5,049 bases of DNA, from assembly GCA_013290035.1 (NCBI GenBank), contig JABCYT010000337.1, positions 1 to 5,049 of the forward strand. Direction: 5' to 3'. The translations under genes and the position numbers were made by a program. Origin of the DNA: Alphaproteobacteria bacterium. GTDB lineage: Bacteria; Pseudomonadota; Alphaproteobacteria; Reyranellales; Reyranellaceae. The notes under the pieces are model-generated. The model was not told where the DNA came from and made no database searches. It saw only the letters and a list, made by a program, of their open reading frames with translations. Positions 1-5,049 of the stretch are shown piece after piece (the stretch's first letter is position 1; every line of letters starts with the position of its first letter).

Positions 1-1181
1 CCGCCCTGCTCGAGCAGCTGCTTGGTCACCGGCGCCGTGTTGGTGAGCACCGGCAGGGTCGTCGACTGCATCAGCACGACCGGCGTGCCGTCGTAGCCTG
101 CCTCCTTGAGCAATGCCTTCGACTTCTCGAAGTCCGGCTTGACCAGCAGGCCGCCCGGCACGTCGAAGGCGTTGGGCGTACCGCAGATGAAGGCGGCGGT
201 GCAGACCTTGTAGTATTCGGGCTCGCCGACGGTCGCCTTGAGATAATCCTCCTGGCGCATCGAATAGAGCGCGGCCAGGCGGATCTTGGGATTGTCGAAC
301 GGCTTGGTCAGCGTGTTGAAGCGGATGATGAACTGGTGGCCGAGCGGGTTCCAGTCGAACAGCTTCACGTCCTTTTCCTTCTTCAGCAGCGGAATCAGGT
401 CGTGCGGCGGCTGCTCGATCAGGTCGATCTCGCCATTGATCAGGGCATTCACCTGCTGCTGCGGGTCGGGCATCTCGATGATCTCGACCCGGTCGACCTT
501 GACGACCTTGCCGCCGGCCAGGCCCGAGGCGGGTTCCGAACGCGGCTTGTATTTGGGATTCCTGATGTAGACGTGCTTCTCGCCGGGCTTGGACTCGGCG
601 TTGACGTAGATGAACGGCCCGGAGCCGATCTGGCTGTCGATCTGCTTGAACGGATCGGTCTCGGCGACCTTCTTGGGCATCATGAAGGGCACGTTGGAGG
701 ACGGCTTGCCGAGCGACGCCAGCACCAGGCCGTACGGCTCCTTCAGAATCATCTGGAAGGTCTTGGCGTCGACTGCCTTGAAGTCCTTCACGAAGTCCAT
801 GAGCTTGAGACCCATGGCGTCGCGCGCGCCCCAGCGCTTGATCGAGGCGATGCAGTCCTCCGACGTGACCGGCGTTCCGTCGTGCCACTCCAGCCCGTCG
901 CGCAGGGTGAAGGTCCAGACCGTCTTGTCGGCCGATACGTCGTACTTGTCGACCATCTGCGGCTTCACCTCGTTGTTCTCGTCCGAAGAGAACAGCGTGT
1001 CGTAGATGAAGTAGCCGTGGTTGCGCGTGACGTAGGCCGTCGTCCAGATCGGGTCGAGGATCGTCAGGTTGCCGTTCTGCACGAACTTCAAGACCTTGCC
1101 CTGCGCCCACGCAGGACCGGTCGCAGCCAGTGCCGCGCCGGCGGCGATCGCCGCGAGTGTCCGCCTCATGACCAATTTCAT
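1..1181 (-). CDS. Family 5 periplasmic solute-binding protein of an ABC importer (copy 2, C-terminus cut by window edge)
   Basis: This is the binding component of a peptide/nickel/opine-type ABC importer (SBP_bac_5, DppA/OppA class), which captures a solute in the periplasm and delivers it to a membrane permease. The visible 393 codons begin with a Sec signal peptide: MKLVMRR, a hydrophobic stretch, then AWA|Q, with cleavage expected after residue 26. The family signature follows (WTFTLRDGLEWHDG, then PVTSEDCIASIKRW), and later a conserved Cys pair in YYKVCTAAFICGTP. The ATG at 1181 is chosen because AGGGGG sits 5 bases upstream; the in-frame ATG at 1169 would be too far from it and would shorten the signal peptide. 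Compared with the complete upstream paralogue, about 135 C-terminal residues lie off the left edge. It is probably cotranscribed with that paralogue, 95 bp away. The ligand cannot be told from sequence; dipeptide, oligopeptide or another small polar solute is possible. Confidence 0.93.
   Translation of the reverse strand, partial: MKLVMRRTLAAIAAGAALAATGPAWAQGKVLKFVQNGNLTILDPIWTTAYVTRNHGYFIYDTLFSSDENNEVKPQMVDKYDVSADKTVWTFTLRDGLEWHDGTPVTSEDCIASIKRWGARDAMGLKLMDFVKDFKAVDAKTFQMILKEPYGLVLASLGKPSSNVPFMMPKKVAETDPFKQIDSQIGSGPFIYVNAESKPGEKHVYIRNPKYKPRSEPASGLAGGKVVKVDRVEIIEMPDPQQQVNALINGEIDLIEQPPHDLIPLLKKEKDVKLFDWNPLGHQFIIRFNTLTKPFDNPKIRLAALYSMRQEDYLKATVGEPEYYKVCTAAFICGTPNAFDVPGGLLVKPDFEKSKALLKEAGYDGTPVVLMQSTTLPVLTNTAPVTKQLLEQG
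672..698. repeat. Direct repeat arm inside the downstream binding-protein gene (partner at 2354-2380)
   Basis: These 27 bases, beginning CTTGGGCATCATGAAGGG on the plus strand, are identical to 2354-2380, 1682 bp away. This is one of the longest exact matches between the duplicated genes. It encodes part of the conserved stretch ending in VPFMMPK. The match reflects the gene duplication rather than a separate element. Confidence 0.8.
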
Positions 1182-1186
1182 AAACG

Positions 1187-1192
1187 CCCCCT
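1187..1192 (-). promoter_or_regulatory. Shine-Dalgarno site that decides the start of the downstream binding protein
   Basis: AGGGGG lies five bases before the ATG at 1181 and 17 bases before the alternative in-frame ATG at 1169. This selects 1181, which also gives a signal peptide with a proper positive N-region (MKLVMRR). Confidence 0.65.
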
Positions 1193-1214
1193 GAAAGGTT
1201 TCCTTCCCATGGAA

Positions 1215-1239
1215 GAAGGCGGTCCCCGGGTCCGCCTTC
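1215..1239 (-). promoter_or_regulatory. Second hairpin between the two binding-protein genes
   Basis: GAAGGCGG at 1215-1222 pairs perfectly with CCGCCTTC at 1232-1239 around a nine-base loop (TCCCCGGGT) that can itself form C-G pairs. On the transcribed strand it follows the 22-bp palindrome by eight bases and is followed only by TTCC, not a real U-run. It lies about 34 bases before the start of the downstream gene. Together the two hairpins could lower expression of the second gene or protect the first message. Confidence 0.5.
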
Positions 1240-1247
1240 ATCGATGG

Positions 1248-1269
1248 GCGCGGGGCCCGGGCCCCGCGC
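1248..1269 (-). promoter_or_regulatory. Perfect 22-bp GC palindrome just after the stop of the complete binding-protein gene
   Basis: The half-site GCGCGGGGCCC is followed at once by its exact reverse complement, with no spacer. In RNA it would fold as about nine G-C pairs with a four-base loop. It starts seven bases after the TAG of the upstream binding-protein gene. No U-run follows, so it is not a standard intrinsic terminator. A 3'-end stabiliser, partial terminator or pausing hairpin between the paired genes is the likely role. Confidence 0.55.
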
Positions 1270-1276
1270 GCGATCC

Positions 1277-2863
1277 CTACTTCTTGGTCATGTTCCAGAA
1301 CACCGGTACCGGCGCCACAACGGCGCCGTCGAGGCTGGTGCGCATGGCGGACGGTTGATACCACTGGCCGAGATTGATGTGAGTCGGGTTCAGCACCCAG
1401 TACTTCTGCAAGTCCTCGACAATGGCTTTCTGCTTCGCCGGGTCGGATTCCTTGGCGAACTGGTCGCGGAACTTCTCGATGGTCGGATCGCAAGGCCAGC
1501 CGAACATGGCCTTGTCGCACCCGGCGTTGAAGAAGCCGGCCATCACCGGGTTCAGGATATCGGCCGCCACCCACGAAGTGAGGAAGGCATGCCAGCCGCC
1601 CTTGTCCGGCGGGTCCTTCTTGGTGCGGCGGGCGACCAGCGTCTGCCAGTCCATCGACACCAGGTCGACCTTGAAGCCGGCGCGCTCCATCAGCGCCTTG
1701 GCGACGGGCGCGAGGTTGGTCAACACCGGCAGGTCGGTCGACTGCATCAATACGATCGGAGTGCCGTCGTAGCCCGCTTCCTGGAGGAGCTGCTTGGCCT
1801 TGGCCGTGTTGGCATCCAGCACGTCGGCCATGCCGGCGTCGCTGGCCAGCGGCGTGCCGCAGACGAACGGCGCCTTGCAGAGCTTGTAGTATTTGGGGTC
1901 ACCGATCGTGGCCTTGAGGAAATCCTCCTGGTTGAAGGCGACGAACACCGCGTGGCGAATCTTCGGATTGTCGAATGGCTTGGCGGTGCTGTTGAAGCGG
2001 AAGGTGTACTGGTTGCCGGTCGGGTTGCCATTGAACAGCTTGATGTTCTTATCCTGGGCGAGCAGCGGCAGCAGGTCGTGCCCGGGCGCCTCGATCATGT
2101 CGATCTCGCCGTTCTGAAGGGCGGCGATTTGGGTCTGCGCGTCGGGCATCGCGATCCACTCGACCCGATCGACCTTGACGACCTTGCCGCCGGCCAGGCC
2201 CGACGGCGGCTCGGGGCGCGGCTTGTATTTGGGGTTCTTGACGTAGACTGTCTTCTCGCCCGGCTTCCACTCGTCGGCCTTGAAGATGAACGGACCGGAT
2301 CCGATCACATCCTCGACCTTGATCTGCTGCATGGGATCGGTTTCGGCGACACGCTTGGGCATCATGAAGGGCACGTTGGACGACGGCTTGCCGAGCGACT
2401 GGAGCACCAGGCCGTACGGCTCCTTCATCTTCATCTTGAAGGTCTTGGGATCGACGATCTCGAAATCCAGCACCGAGTCCATCATCTTCTGGCCCATCGA
2501 ATCCCTGGCCGCCCAACGCTTGATCGAGGCGATGCAGTCTTCCGAGGTGACGGGCTTGCCGTCATGCCATTCCAGGCCGTCGCGCAGGGTGAAGGTCCAG
2601 GTGAGCTTGTCGGCCGAGACATCGTACTTGTCGACCATCTGGGGCTTCACATCGAACTTTTCGTCCATCGCGAAAAGCGTGTCCCACACCATGTAGCCGT
2701 GATTGCGCTGGATGTAGGCGGTGGTCCAGATCGGATCGAGGATCTTTAGGTCCGAATGCATCACGACCTTGAGCGTCTGCGCCTCTGTCGGCGCCGCGCC
2801 CAGCAGGCCGGCGACGCTGGCAGCCGCTACGAAGGTCGCAAACGACTTCCTGAAATCGAACAT
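1277..2863 (-). CDS. Family 5 periplasmic solute-binding protein of an ABC importer (copy 1, complete, 528 aa)
   Basis: A complete DppA/OppA-like solute-binding protein (SBP_bac_5) of normal length for the family, expected to act in the periplasm with an ABC permease and ATPase. Residues 1-28 form a Sec signal peptide (MFDFRKSF, hydrophobic core, TEA|Q). The family signature spans residues 89-117 (WTFTLRDGLEWHDG, PVTSEDCIASIKRW). The GSGPF motif is at 188-192 and a FDNPKIR stretch at 297-303. Two close Cys pairs, C329/C335 and C449/C458, may form periplasmic disulfides. The reading frame stays open upstream to about 2953, but the ATG at 2863 is preferred because the signal peptide starts there and AGGGAG lies 11 bases upstream. 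The stop is TAG at 1279-1277. The gene upstream is unrelated and 243 bp away, so this gene probably has its own promoter. It is about 78% identical to the next gene over residues 38-181. Substrate unknown. Confidence 0.96.
   Translation of the reverse strand: MFDFRKSFATFVAAASVAGLLGAAPTEAQTLKVVMHSDLKILDPIWTTAYIQRNHGYMVWDTLFAMDEKFDVKPQMVDKYDVSADKLTWTFTLRDGLEWHDGKPVTSEDCIASIKRWAARDSMGQKMMDSVLDFEIVDPKTFKMKMKEPYGLVLQSLGKPSSNVPFMMPKRVAETDPMQQIKVEDVIGSGPFIFKADEWKPGEKTVYVKNPKYKPRPEPPSGLAGGKVVKVDRVEWIAMPDAQTQIAALQNGEIDMIEAPGHDLLPLLAQDKNIKLFNGNPTGNQYTFRFNSTAKPFDNPKIRHAVFVAFNQEDFLKATIGDPKYYKLCKAPFVCGTPLASDAGMADVLDANTAKAKQLLQEAGYDGTPIVLMQSTDLPVLTNLAPVAKALMERAGFKVDLVSMDWQTLVARRTKKDPPDKGGWHAFLTSWVAADILNPVMAGFFNAGCDKAMFGWPCDPTIEKFRDQFAKESDPAKQKAIVEDLQKYWVLNPTHINLGQWYQPSAMRTSLDGAVVAPVPVFWNMTKK
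2354..2380. repeat. Direct repeat arm inside the complete binding-protein gene (partner at 672-698)
   Basis: Exact 27-base match to 672-698. After one mismatch the identity continues for a further 18 bases. The 1682-bp offset equals the distance between the two start codons, so the signal-to-N-lobe part of the genes has no net length change. Confidence 0.8.
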
Positions 2864-2873
2864 GAAACACCAC

Positions 2874-2879
2874 ACTCCC
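2874..2879 (-). promoter_or_regulatory. Shine-Dalgarno-like site of the complete binding-protein gene
   Basis: AGGGAG lies 11 bases upstream of the ATG at 2863, slightly far but usable. It supports this start rather than the open frame that continues upstream toward 2953, whose extra residues would bury the signal peptide. Confidence 0.5.
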
Positions 2880-2912
2880 TGTTGCGCGGGCTTCTTTGCA
2901 AGAATCGAGCCG

Positions 2913-2926
2913 CTGTCCGCGGACAG
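2913..2926. promoter_or_regulatory. Perfect 14-bp palindrome, candidate operator
   Basis: CTGTCCGCGGACAG is its own reverse complement. It lies about 50 bases upstream of the complete binding-protein gene, just downstream of a TTGTCA hexamer (2953-2948 on the minus strand). A weak -10-like GCTACT overlaps the palindrome edge at a 17-base spacing. The position would suit a repressor site or a leader hairpin. I do not recognise the motif as belonging to a known regulator, and the promoter itself is weak. Confidence 0.35.
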
Positions 2927-2983
2927 TAGCAGCCGAAGGCCCCCCTCTGACAAGCCGATTCAGGTCGCGCGCACATAAGCCTG

Positions 2984-3030
2984 GAGCACGTCCCGCCCGA
3001 CTGGAATCAGTCGGGCGGGAGGTCGTGCTC
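2984..3030. repeat. Long inverted repeat, left unit of a composite palindromic element
   Basis: GAGCACG at 2984-2990 pairs with CGTGCTC at 3024-3030, and TCCCGCCCGACT (2991-3002) pairs exactly with AGTCGGGCGGGA (3009-3020) around loop GGAATC. The only flaw is a three-base bulge (3021-3023). This makes 19 base pairs in total. Its ends, GAGCA and TGCTC, match those of the neighbouring palindrome, so the two look like units of one repeat family. No ORF is supported here. Confidence 0.75.
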
Positions 3031-3051
3031 TAGAATCTTTAGAATCTAGAG
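3028..3051. repeat. TCTAGA-rich palindromic linker between the two hairpin units
   Basis: CTCTAGAATCT and AGAATCTAGAG flank a TT and form an inverted repeat with a single A-A mismatch. TAGAATCT is also present twice as a direct repeat. The linker is AT-rich, unlike everything around it, and its arms are the outer ends of the flanking hairpins, so alternative foldings compete. Confidence 0.6.
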
Positions 3052-3109
3052 CAGCTTCCCCCGATCGCAGGGAACCGCAGGCGGTTCCCTGCGATCGGGC
3101 GCTGCTCTA
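3047..3109. repeat. Long inverted repeat, right unit of the composite element, overlapping the lipoprotein stop codon
   Basis: TAGAGCAGC (3047-3055) pairs with GCTGCTCTA (3101-3109). Inside an asymmetric bulge (3056-3059 against 3100), 3060-3078 pairs with 3081-3099 over 19 perfect bases around a minimal AG loop. The total is 28 base pairs. The TAG stop of the lipoprotein gene lies in the outer stem. No U-run follows on the transcribed strand, so this is not a classical terminator, although so stable a hairpin could end or protect the operon transcript. Confidence 0.8.
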
Positions 3110-4072
3110 ATGCGGCCGATTGATCGCTTTTTCCAGGAGTTCGAGCACGCCCTCGGACGCCGCGGTGGCGACGATGTCGCCAAAGCCCGCCCATGAGCCC
3201 TTGGCGGCGGCAAGCGGCACCGGATTGGCCTGCTCGAGGTCGCCGACATTCTTGCCGGCGGGATCCTTGAGCAGCCATTTGACGACGAGCTGGCCCTTCT
3301 GTTCGTCGATCGGCGTCAGGCTCACCTTGCCGACCACGGTGAAGACATCGGGGCCGCCGGCGTCGACGATGACGATCTTGCTCGACCCCAGGGCGCGCCG
3401 CATGCCGGAGTAGAGCTGCCGGTTGCCGTCGGACGGCGCGCCGGTCACTTCCGCCACCATCACCTTGACCTGCGGCTGCTGTTGCGACGCCGGCGTCGGT
3501 GCCGAACCCGGCACGTTCGCCGATGCCATCGCCGTCGCGACGTCAGGGGGCGGCTCCTCCGGCACGCTCATGCCGGCGGCGACCTGGCCGGGCGAGCGCG
3601 CCTGGTATGTCGGTGGCTTGCCGATCAGCGTCGCCACGCGCGGGGCGGCCTGCTGGGCGATGCGCGACACCAGCCGCTCGCTCGCCTCGGCATAATCCTC
3701 CGGTCGCGCGCGCGTCTTGCTGGTGGCGGGTTCCTGGGATTTGGGCGCGCCGTCGATGCGCCAGTCGATCTGGATCTCGATGCCGGACTCTGCATCGCGT
3801 GTGCTCATCGTGCCGCTCAGCTGGATCGGTGCCGCCGCCGGCTGGACCGCGGCCACGATGCCGTAGGACTGCAGCTCGATGGCGAGCGCCGCCGCCACCC
3901 GGTTCGCCATTGCCGGCAGCATGTACTTGGGCGGTGCGATCGCCAGCTCGACCTTGTCCTGCGGCATTTGCCGGACCGGCGCCTCACTGTCGTCGTGCTC
4001 GAATGGCCGGGGCGGCTGGCCGCATGCCGCCAACGTCAAAAGGCAGAGGAGCGTCGCAACGGGACGCCTCAT
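3107..4072 (-). CDS. Predicted lipoprotein with two similar alpha/beta lobes, function unknown (321 aa)
   Basis: I do not recognise a named family. The N-terminus MRRPVATLLCLLTLAAC is a lipoprotein signal with lipobox LAAC; C17 would be lipidated, placing the protein at the inner or outer membrane facing the periplasm. Two lobes follow. Residues about 40-150 and 201-317 each run short strand, helix, strand, a strand ending in G (IQLSGTMS / FTVVGKVS), a strand with Trp (IEIQIDWRID / QLVVKWLLKD), then a helix. They are joined by a Pro/Ala/Gln-rich linker (about 152-200). The ATG at 4072 overlaps the stop of the upstream mini-ORF as ATGA. A GTG at 4084 is in frame but neither start has a clear Shine-Dalgarno, so coupled translation is likely. 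The stop TAG is the first three bases of a long inverted repeat. A role in the cell envelope is inferred only from the signal and the pgeF neighbour. Confidence 0.85.
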   Translation of the reverse strand: MRRPVATLLCLLTLAACGQPPRPFEHDDSEAPVRQMPQDKVELAIAPPKYMLPAMANRVAAALAIELQSYGIVAAVQPAAAPIQLSGTMSTRDAESGIEIQIDWRIDGAPKSQEPATSKTRARPEDYAEASERLVSRIAQQAAPRVATLIGKPPTYQARSPGQVAAGMSVPEEPPPDVATAMASANVPGSAPTPASQQQPQVKVMVAEVTGAPSDGNRQLYSGMRRALGSSKIVIVDAGGPDVFTVVGKVSLTPIDEQKGQLVVKWLLKDPAGKNVGDLEQANPVPLAAAKGSWAGFGDIVATAASEGVLELLEKAINRPH

Positions 4073-4137
4073 AGCATCGCACACGTTGCGATCACGCCGA
4101 GCAGGCAGACGAATACCAGGATGATCAGATAGGGCAC
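4069..4137 (-). CDS. 22-residue hydrophobic mini-ORF, candidate single-span membrane peptide
   Basis: A GTG-started ORF of 22 codons begins one base after the pgeF stop (TGA-C-GTG) and ends with a TGA that overlaps the lipoprotein ATG (ATGA). The peptide begins MPYLIILVFVCLLGV and is almost entirely hydrophobic, with no charged residue; two Cys are present (C11 and C19). It is the length of one transmembrane helix. The upstream frame is closed by TAA at 4155-4153, and GTG is the only usual start codon in it. Only a weak AGAG lies upstream, so translation would depend on ribosomes finishing pgeF. Exact fit between two coupled genes argues for a real peptide or a translational bridge. The alternative is a chance ORF in a short spacer. 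Confidence 0.5.
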   Translation of the reverse strand: MPYLIILVFVCLLGVIATCAML

Positions 4138-4138
4138 G

Positions 4139-4906
4139 TCAGGCTCTGAGGGTTATCGCCGACAGTCCCCGGCCGTAATCGCGCACACCCTTGAGCGTGT
4201 TGCGGCGGTAGCTGAAGAAATCGTCGCGCGCCGCCAGCGTGTCGTGGCCCGTGGCCTGCGCCGCGACGCCGAGGCGCGCGATGCGATGCGCCAGGTAGCC
4301 CGCGAGATCGAACAGGAAGTGGCCGGCGCGCGGCGCCTTGCGAAAGAAGCTGCCGTTGGCTTCGTCCTGCGCCAGGAACGGCGCGGGGAATTCGGGGCCG
4401 ACCTCGTAGGAGTCGCGACCGATGCAGGGGCCGATCGCGGCCCGCATCCTTTCGCGTTTGGCGCCCAGCCGCTCCATGGCGGCGATCGTGCTGTCGACGA
4501 CGCCTCCCAGCGCGCCTTTCCAGCCGGCATGGGCGGCGCCGATCACGCCGGCGCCCGGGTCGGCCAACAGCACCGGCGCGCAATCGGCCGCCAGCACGCC
4601 CAGCACGACGCCCGGCCGGTCGGTCACCAGGGCATCCGCCTTGGGCGCGCCGGGCGACCTCCAGCGCTGCTCGCCGACAGCAAGCACGTCGGTCGAATGG
4701 ATCTGATGCACGGTGAGAAGGTCGGCCTCGCCGAGATCGAAGGCGGCTGCGGCGCGGCGGCGGTTCTCGCGCACATTGTCGGGCTGATCGCCCGAGCCGT
4801 AGCCGCAATTGAGCGACGAATAGAGACCGCCGCTCACGCCGCCGCGGCGGGTGAAGAAGCAGTGCTGCACGCCGTCGAGCTCGGCAAGCGCTTTAGCCTG
4901 GATCAT
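4139..4906 (-). CDS. pgeF: Peptidoglycan editing factor PgeF (YfiH/laccase-domain family, 255 aa)
   Basis: A full-length member of the cytoplasmic YfiH/PgeF family (Pfam Cu-oxidase_4). In E. coli this protein prevents wrong amino acids, notably L-Ser in place of L-Ala, from entering peptidoglycan precursors; relatives such as LACC1 act on purine nucleosides. The sequence shows the N-terminal FFTRRGGVSGGLYSSLN motif (17-33), VHQIHST with H70, AADCAP with C109, and AHAGWKG with H126. These correspond to the zinc-binding His/Cys/His of the family. IGPCIG (158-163) and the C-terminal FFSYRR are also present. No key residue is missing. The ATG at 4906 overlaps the stop of the methyltransferase gene by four bases (ATGA), which fixes the start. 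The methyltransferase-pgeF order is common in alphaproteobacteria, consistent with one operon. Confidence 0.95.
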   Translation of the reverse strand: MIQAKALAELDGVQHCFFTRRGGVSGGLYSSLNCGYGSGDQPDNVRENRRRAAAAFDLGEADLLTVHQIHSTDVLAVGEQRWRSPGAPKADALVTDRPGVVLGVLAADCAPVLLADPGAGVIGAAHAGWKGALGGVVDSTIAAMERLGAKRERMRAAIGPCIGRDSYEVGPEFPAPFLAQDEANGSFFRKAPRAGHFLFDLAGYLAHRIARLGVAAQATGHDTLAARDDFFSYRRNTLKGVRDYGRGLSAITLRA

Positions 4907-5049
4907 GTCGCGTCCGAGGGGCTGTCGGGAAACCCGGCCGGCGCGGCGCTTCTGCTGTCGCCCACGGCCAGGACGCGGAACAGGGTGCCCATTTGGTCGG
5001 GCCCGATCAAGCGCGCCAATGCCGCGTCGATGGCGCGGCGCCCGGCCTC
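4903..5049 (-). CDS. C-terminal end of a MidA/NDUFAF7-family SAM-dependent methyltransferase (partial)
   Basis: Only the last 48 codons are in the window; the gene enters from the right edge and stops at TGA (4905-4903). The fragment reads EAGRRAIDAALARLIGPDQM and then GTLFRVLAV, followed by a short polar tail. The R-L-x-x-P-x-Q-M-G-x-L-F-x-V-L-A pattern is typical of the C-terminus of COG1565 proteins, which methylate arginine in a complex I subunit in mitochondria; the bacterial target is less clear. The identification rests on this tail and on its place directly upstream of pgeF. The catalytic SAM-binding domain is outside the window and cannot be checked. The four-base overlap with pgeF indicates cotranscription. 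Confidence 0.8.
   Translation of the reverse strand, partial: EAGRRAIDAALARLIGPDQMGTLFRVLAVGDSRSAAPAGFPDSPSDAT

Noticed and set aside
336..1358. Long plus-strand ORF of 340 codons
   Set aside because: It lies antisense to the downstream binding protein, is rich in Arg, Leu, Val and Asp in the way of GC-rich shadow frames, and shows no domain.
1244..2749. Very long plus-strand ORF of 501 codons
   Set aside because: It is the antisense shadow of the complete binding-protein gene. It resembles the 336-1358 ORF only because the sense genes are paralogues, and the sense strand has the signal peptide and family motifs.
2864..2953. 30-codon N-terminal extension of the complete binding protein
   Set aside because: It would begin at TTG without a ribosome site and would place a clean Sec signal peptide internally. 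The paralogue starts at the position matching 2863.
3047..3109. Intrinsic terminator for the pgeF operon
   Set aside because: The hairpin is very stable, but no U-run follows on the transcribed strand and the stem includes the stop codon, so it is listed as a repeat rather than a proven terminator.
2984..3109. CRISPR array or insertion-sequence remnant
   Set aside because: There is no regular repeat-spacer pattern and no transposase coding. The structure is palindromic units only.
4073..4084. GTG start four codons upstream for the lipoprotein
   Set aside because: It has no Shine-Dalgarno and adds MCDA before a typical MRRP signal start. The ATG at 4072 has the ATGA overlap.
3482..4132. Plus-strand ORFs opposite the lipoprotein gene (to 4132)
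   Set aside because: Arg-rich shadow translations in GC-rich DNA with no signal or motif. The minus strand carries a convincing lipobox protein.
4125..4808. Minus-strand ORF of 227 codons overlapping pgeF
   Set aside because: An Arg/Gly-rich out-of-frame shadow of pgeF, whose own frame contains all conserved residues.

Overview
The window is GC-rich DNA (well over 60% G+C by eye) whose recognisable genes all lie on the minus strand, so they are read right to left. The MidA-type methyltransferase to pgeF order, the Sec-exported family 5 binding proteins and the codon use point to an alphaproteobacterium, perhaps of the Rhizobiales or Rhodospirillales/Reyranella type. That placement is inference from gene content only. 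There is no gene-free stretch longer than about 245 bases.

Right-hand block (5049 to 3107, transcribed leftward): a tightly packed four-gene string. It contains the last 48 codons of a MidA/NDUFAF7-family SAM-dependent methyltransferase, pgeF (a peptidoglycan editing factor of the YfiH/laccase-domain family), a 22-codon hydrophobic mini-ORF, and a two-lobed lipoprotein of unknown function. Each junction is an ATGA overlap or a one-base gap, which suggests a single operon with translational coupling. The mini-ORF is too short for ordinary gene calling and bridges pgeF and the lipoprotein exactly.

Middle block (3109 to 2864): an intergenic region. Its upstream part is a composite palindromic element of two long hairpins joined by a TCTAGA-rich linker. 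The stop codon of the lipoprotein gene is the first three bases of this element. The remainder is the leader of the next gene, with a perfect 14-bp palindrome and a weak promoter-like hexamer.

Left-hand block (2863 to 1): two tandem paralogous genes for periplasmic family 5 (DppA/OppA-like) solute-binding proteins of an ABC importer. The upstream copy is complete (528 aa). The downstream copy runs off the left edge after 393 codons. They are about 78% identical over a 144-residue N-lobe stretch counted by hand, and their start codons lie exactly 1682 bp apart. A 95-bp gap with two consecutive GC-rich hairpins separates them. No permease or ATPase gene is visible; if the transporter is complete, those genes should lie beyond the left edge.

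Nothing here amounts to a clear new defence or mobile system. The least explained items are the composite palindrome that supplies a stop codon, the coupled membrane mini-peptide, the duplicated-fold lipoprotein, and the hairpin pair between the duplicated binding-protein genes.
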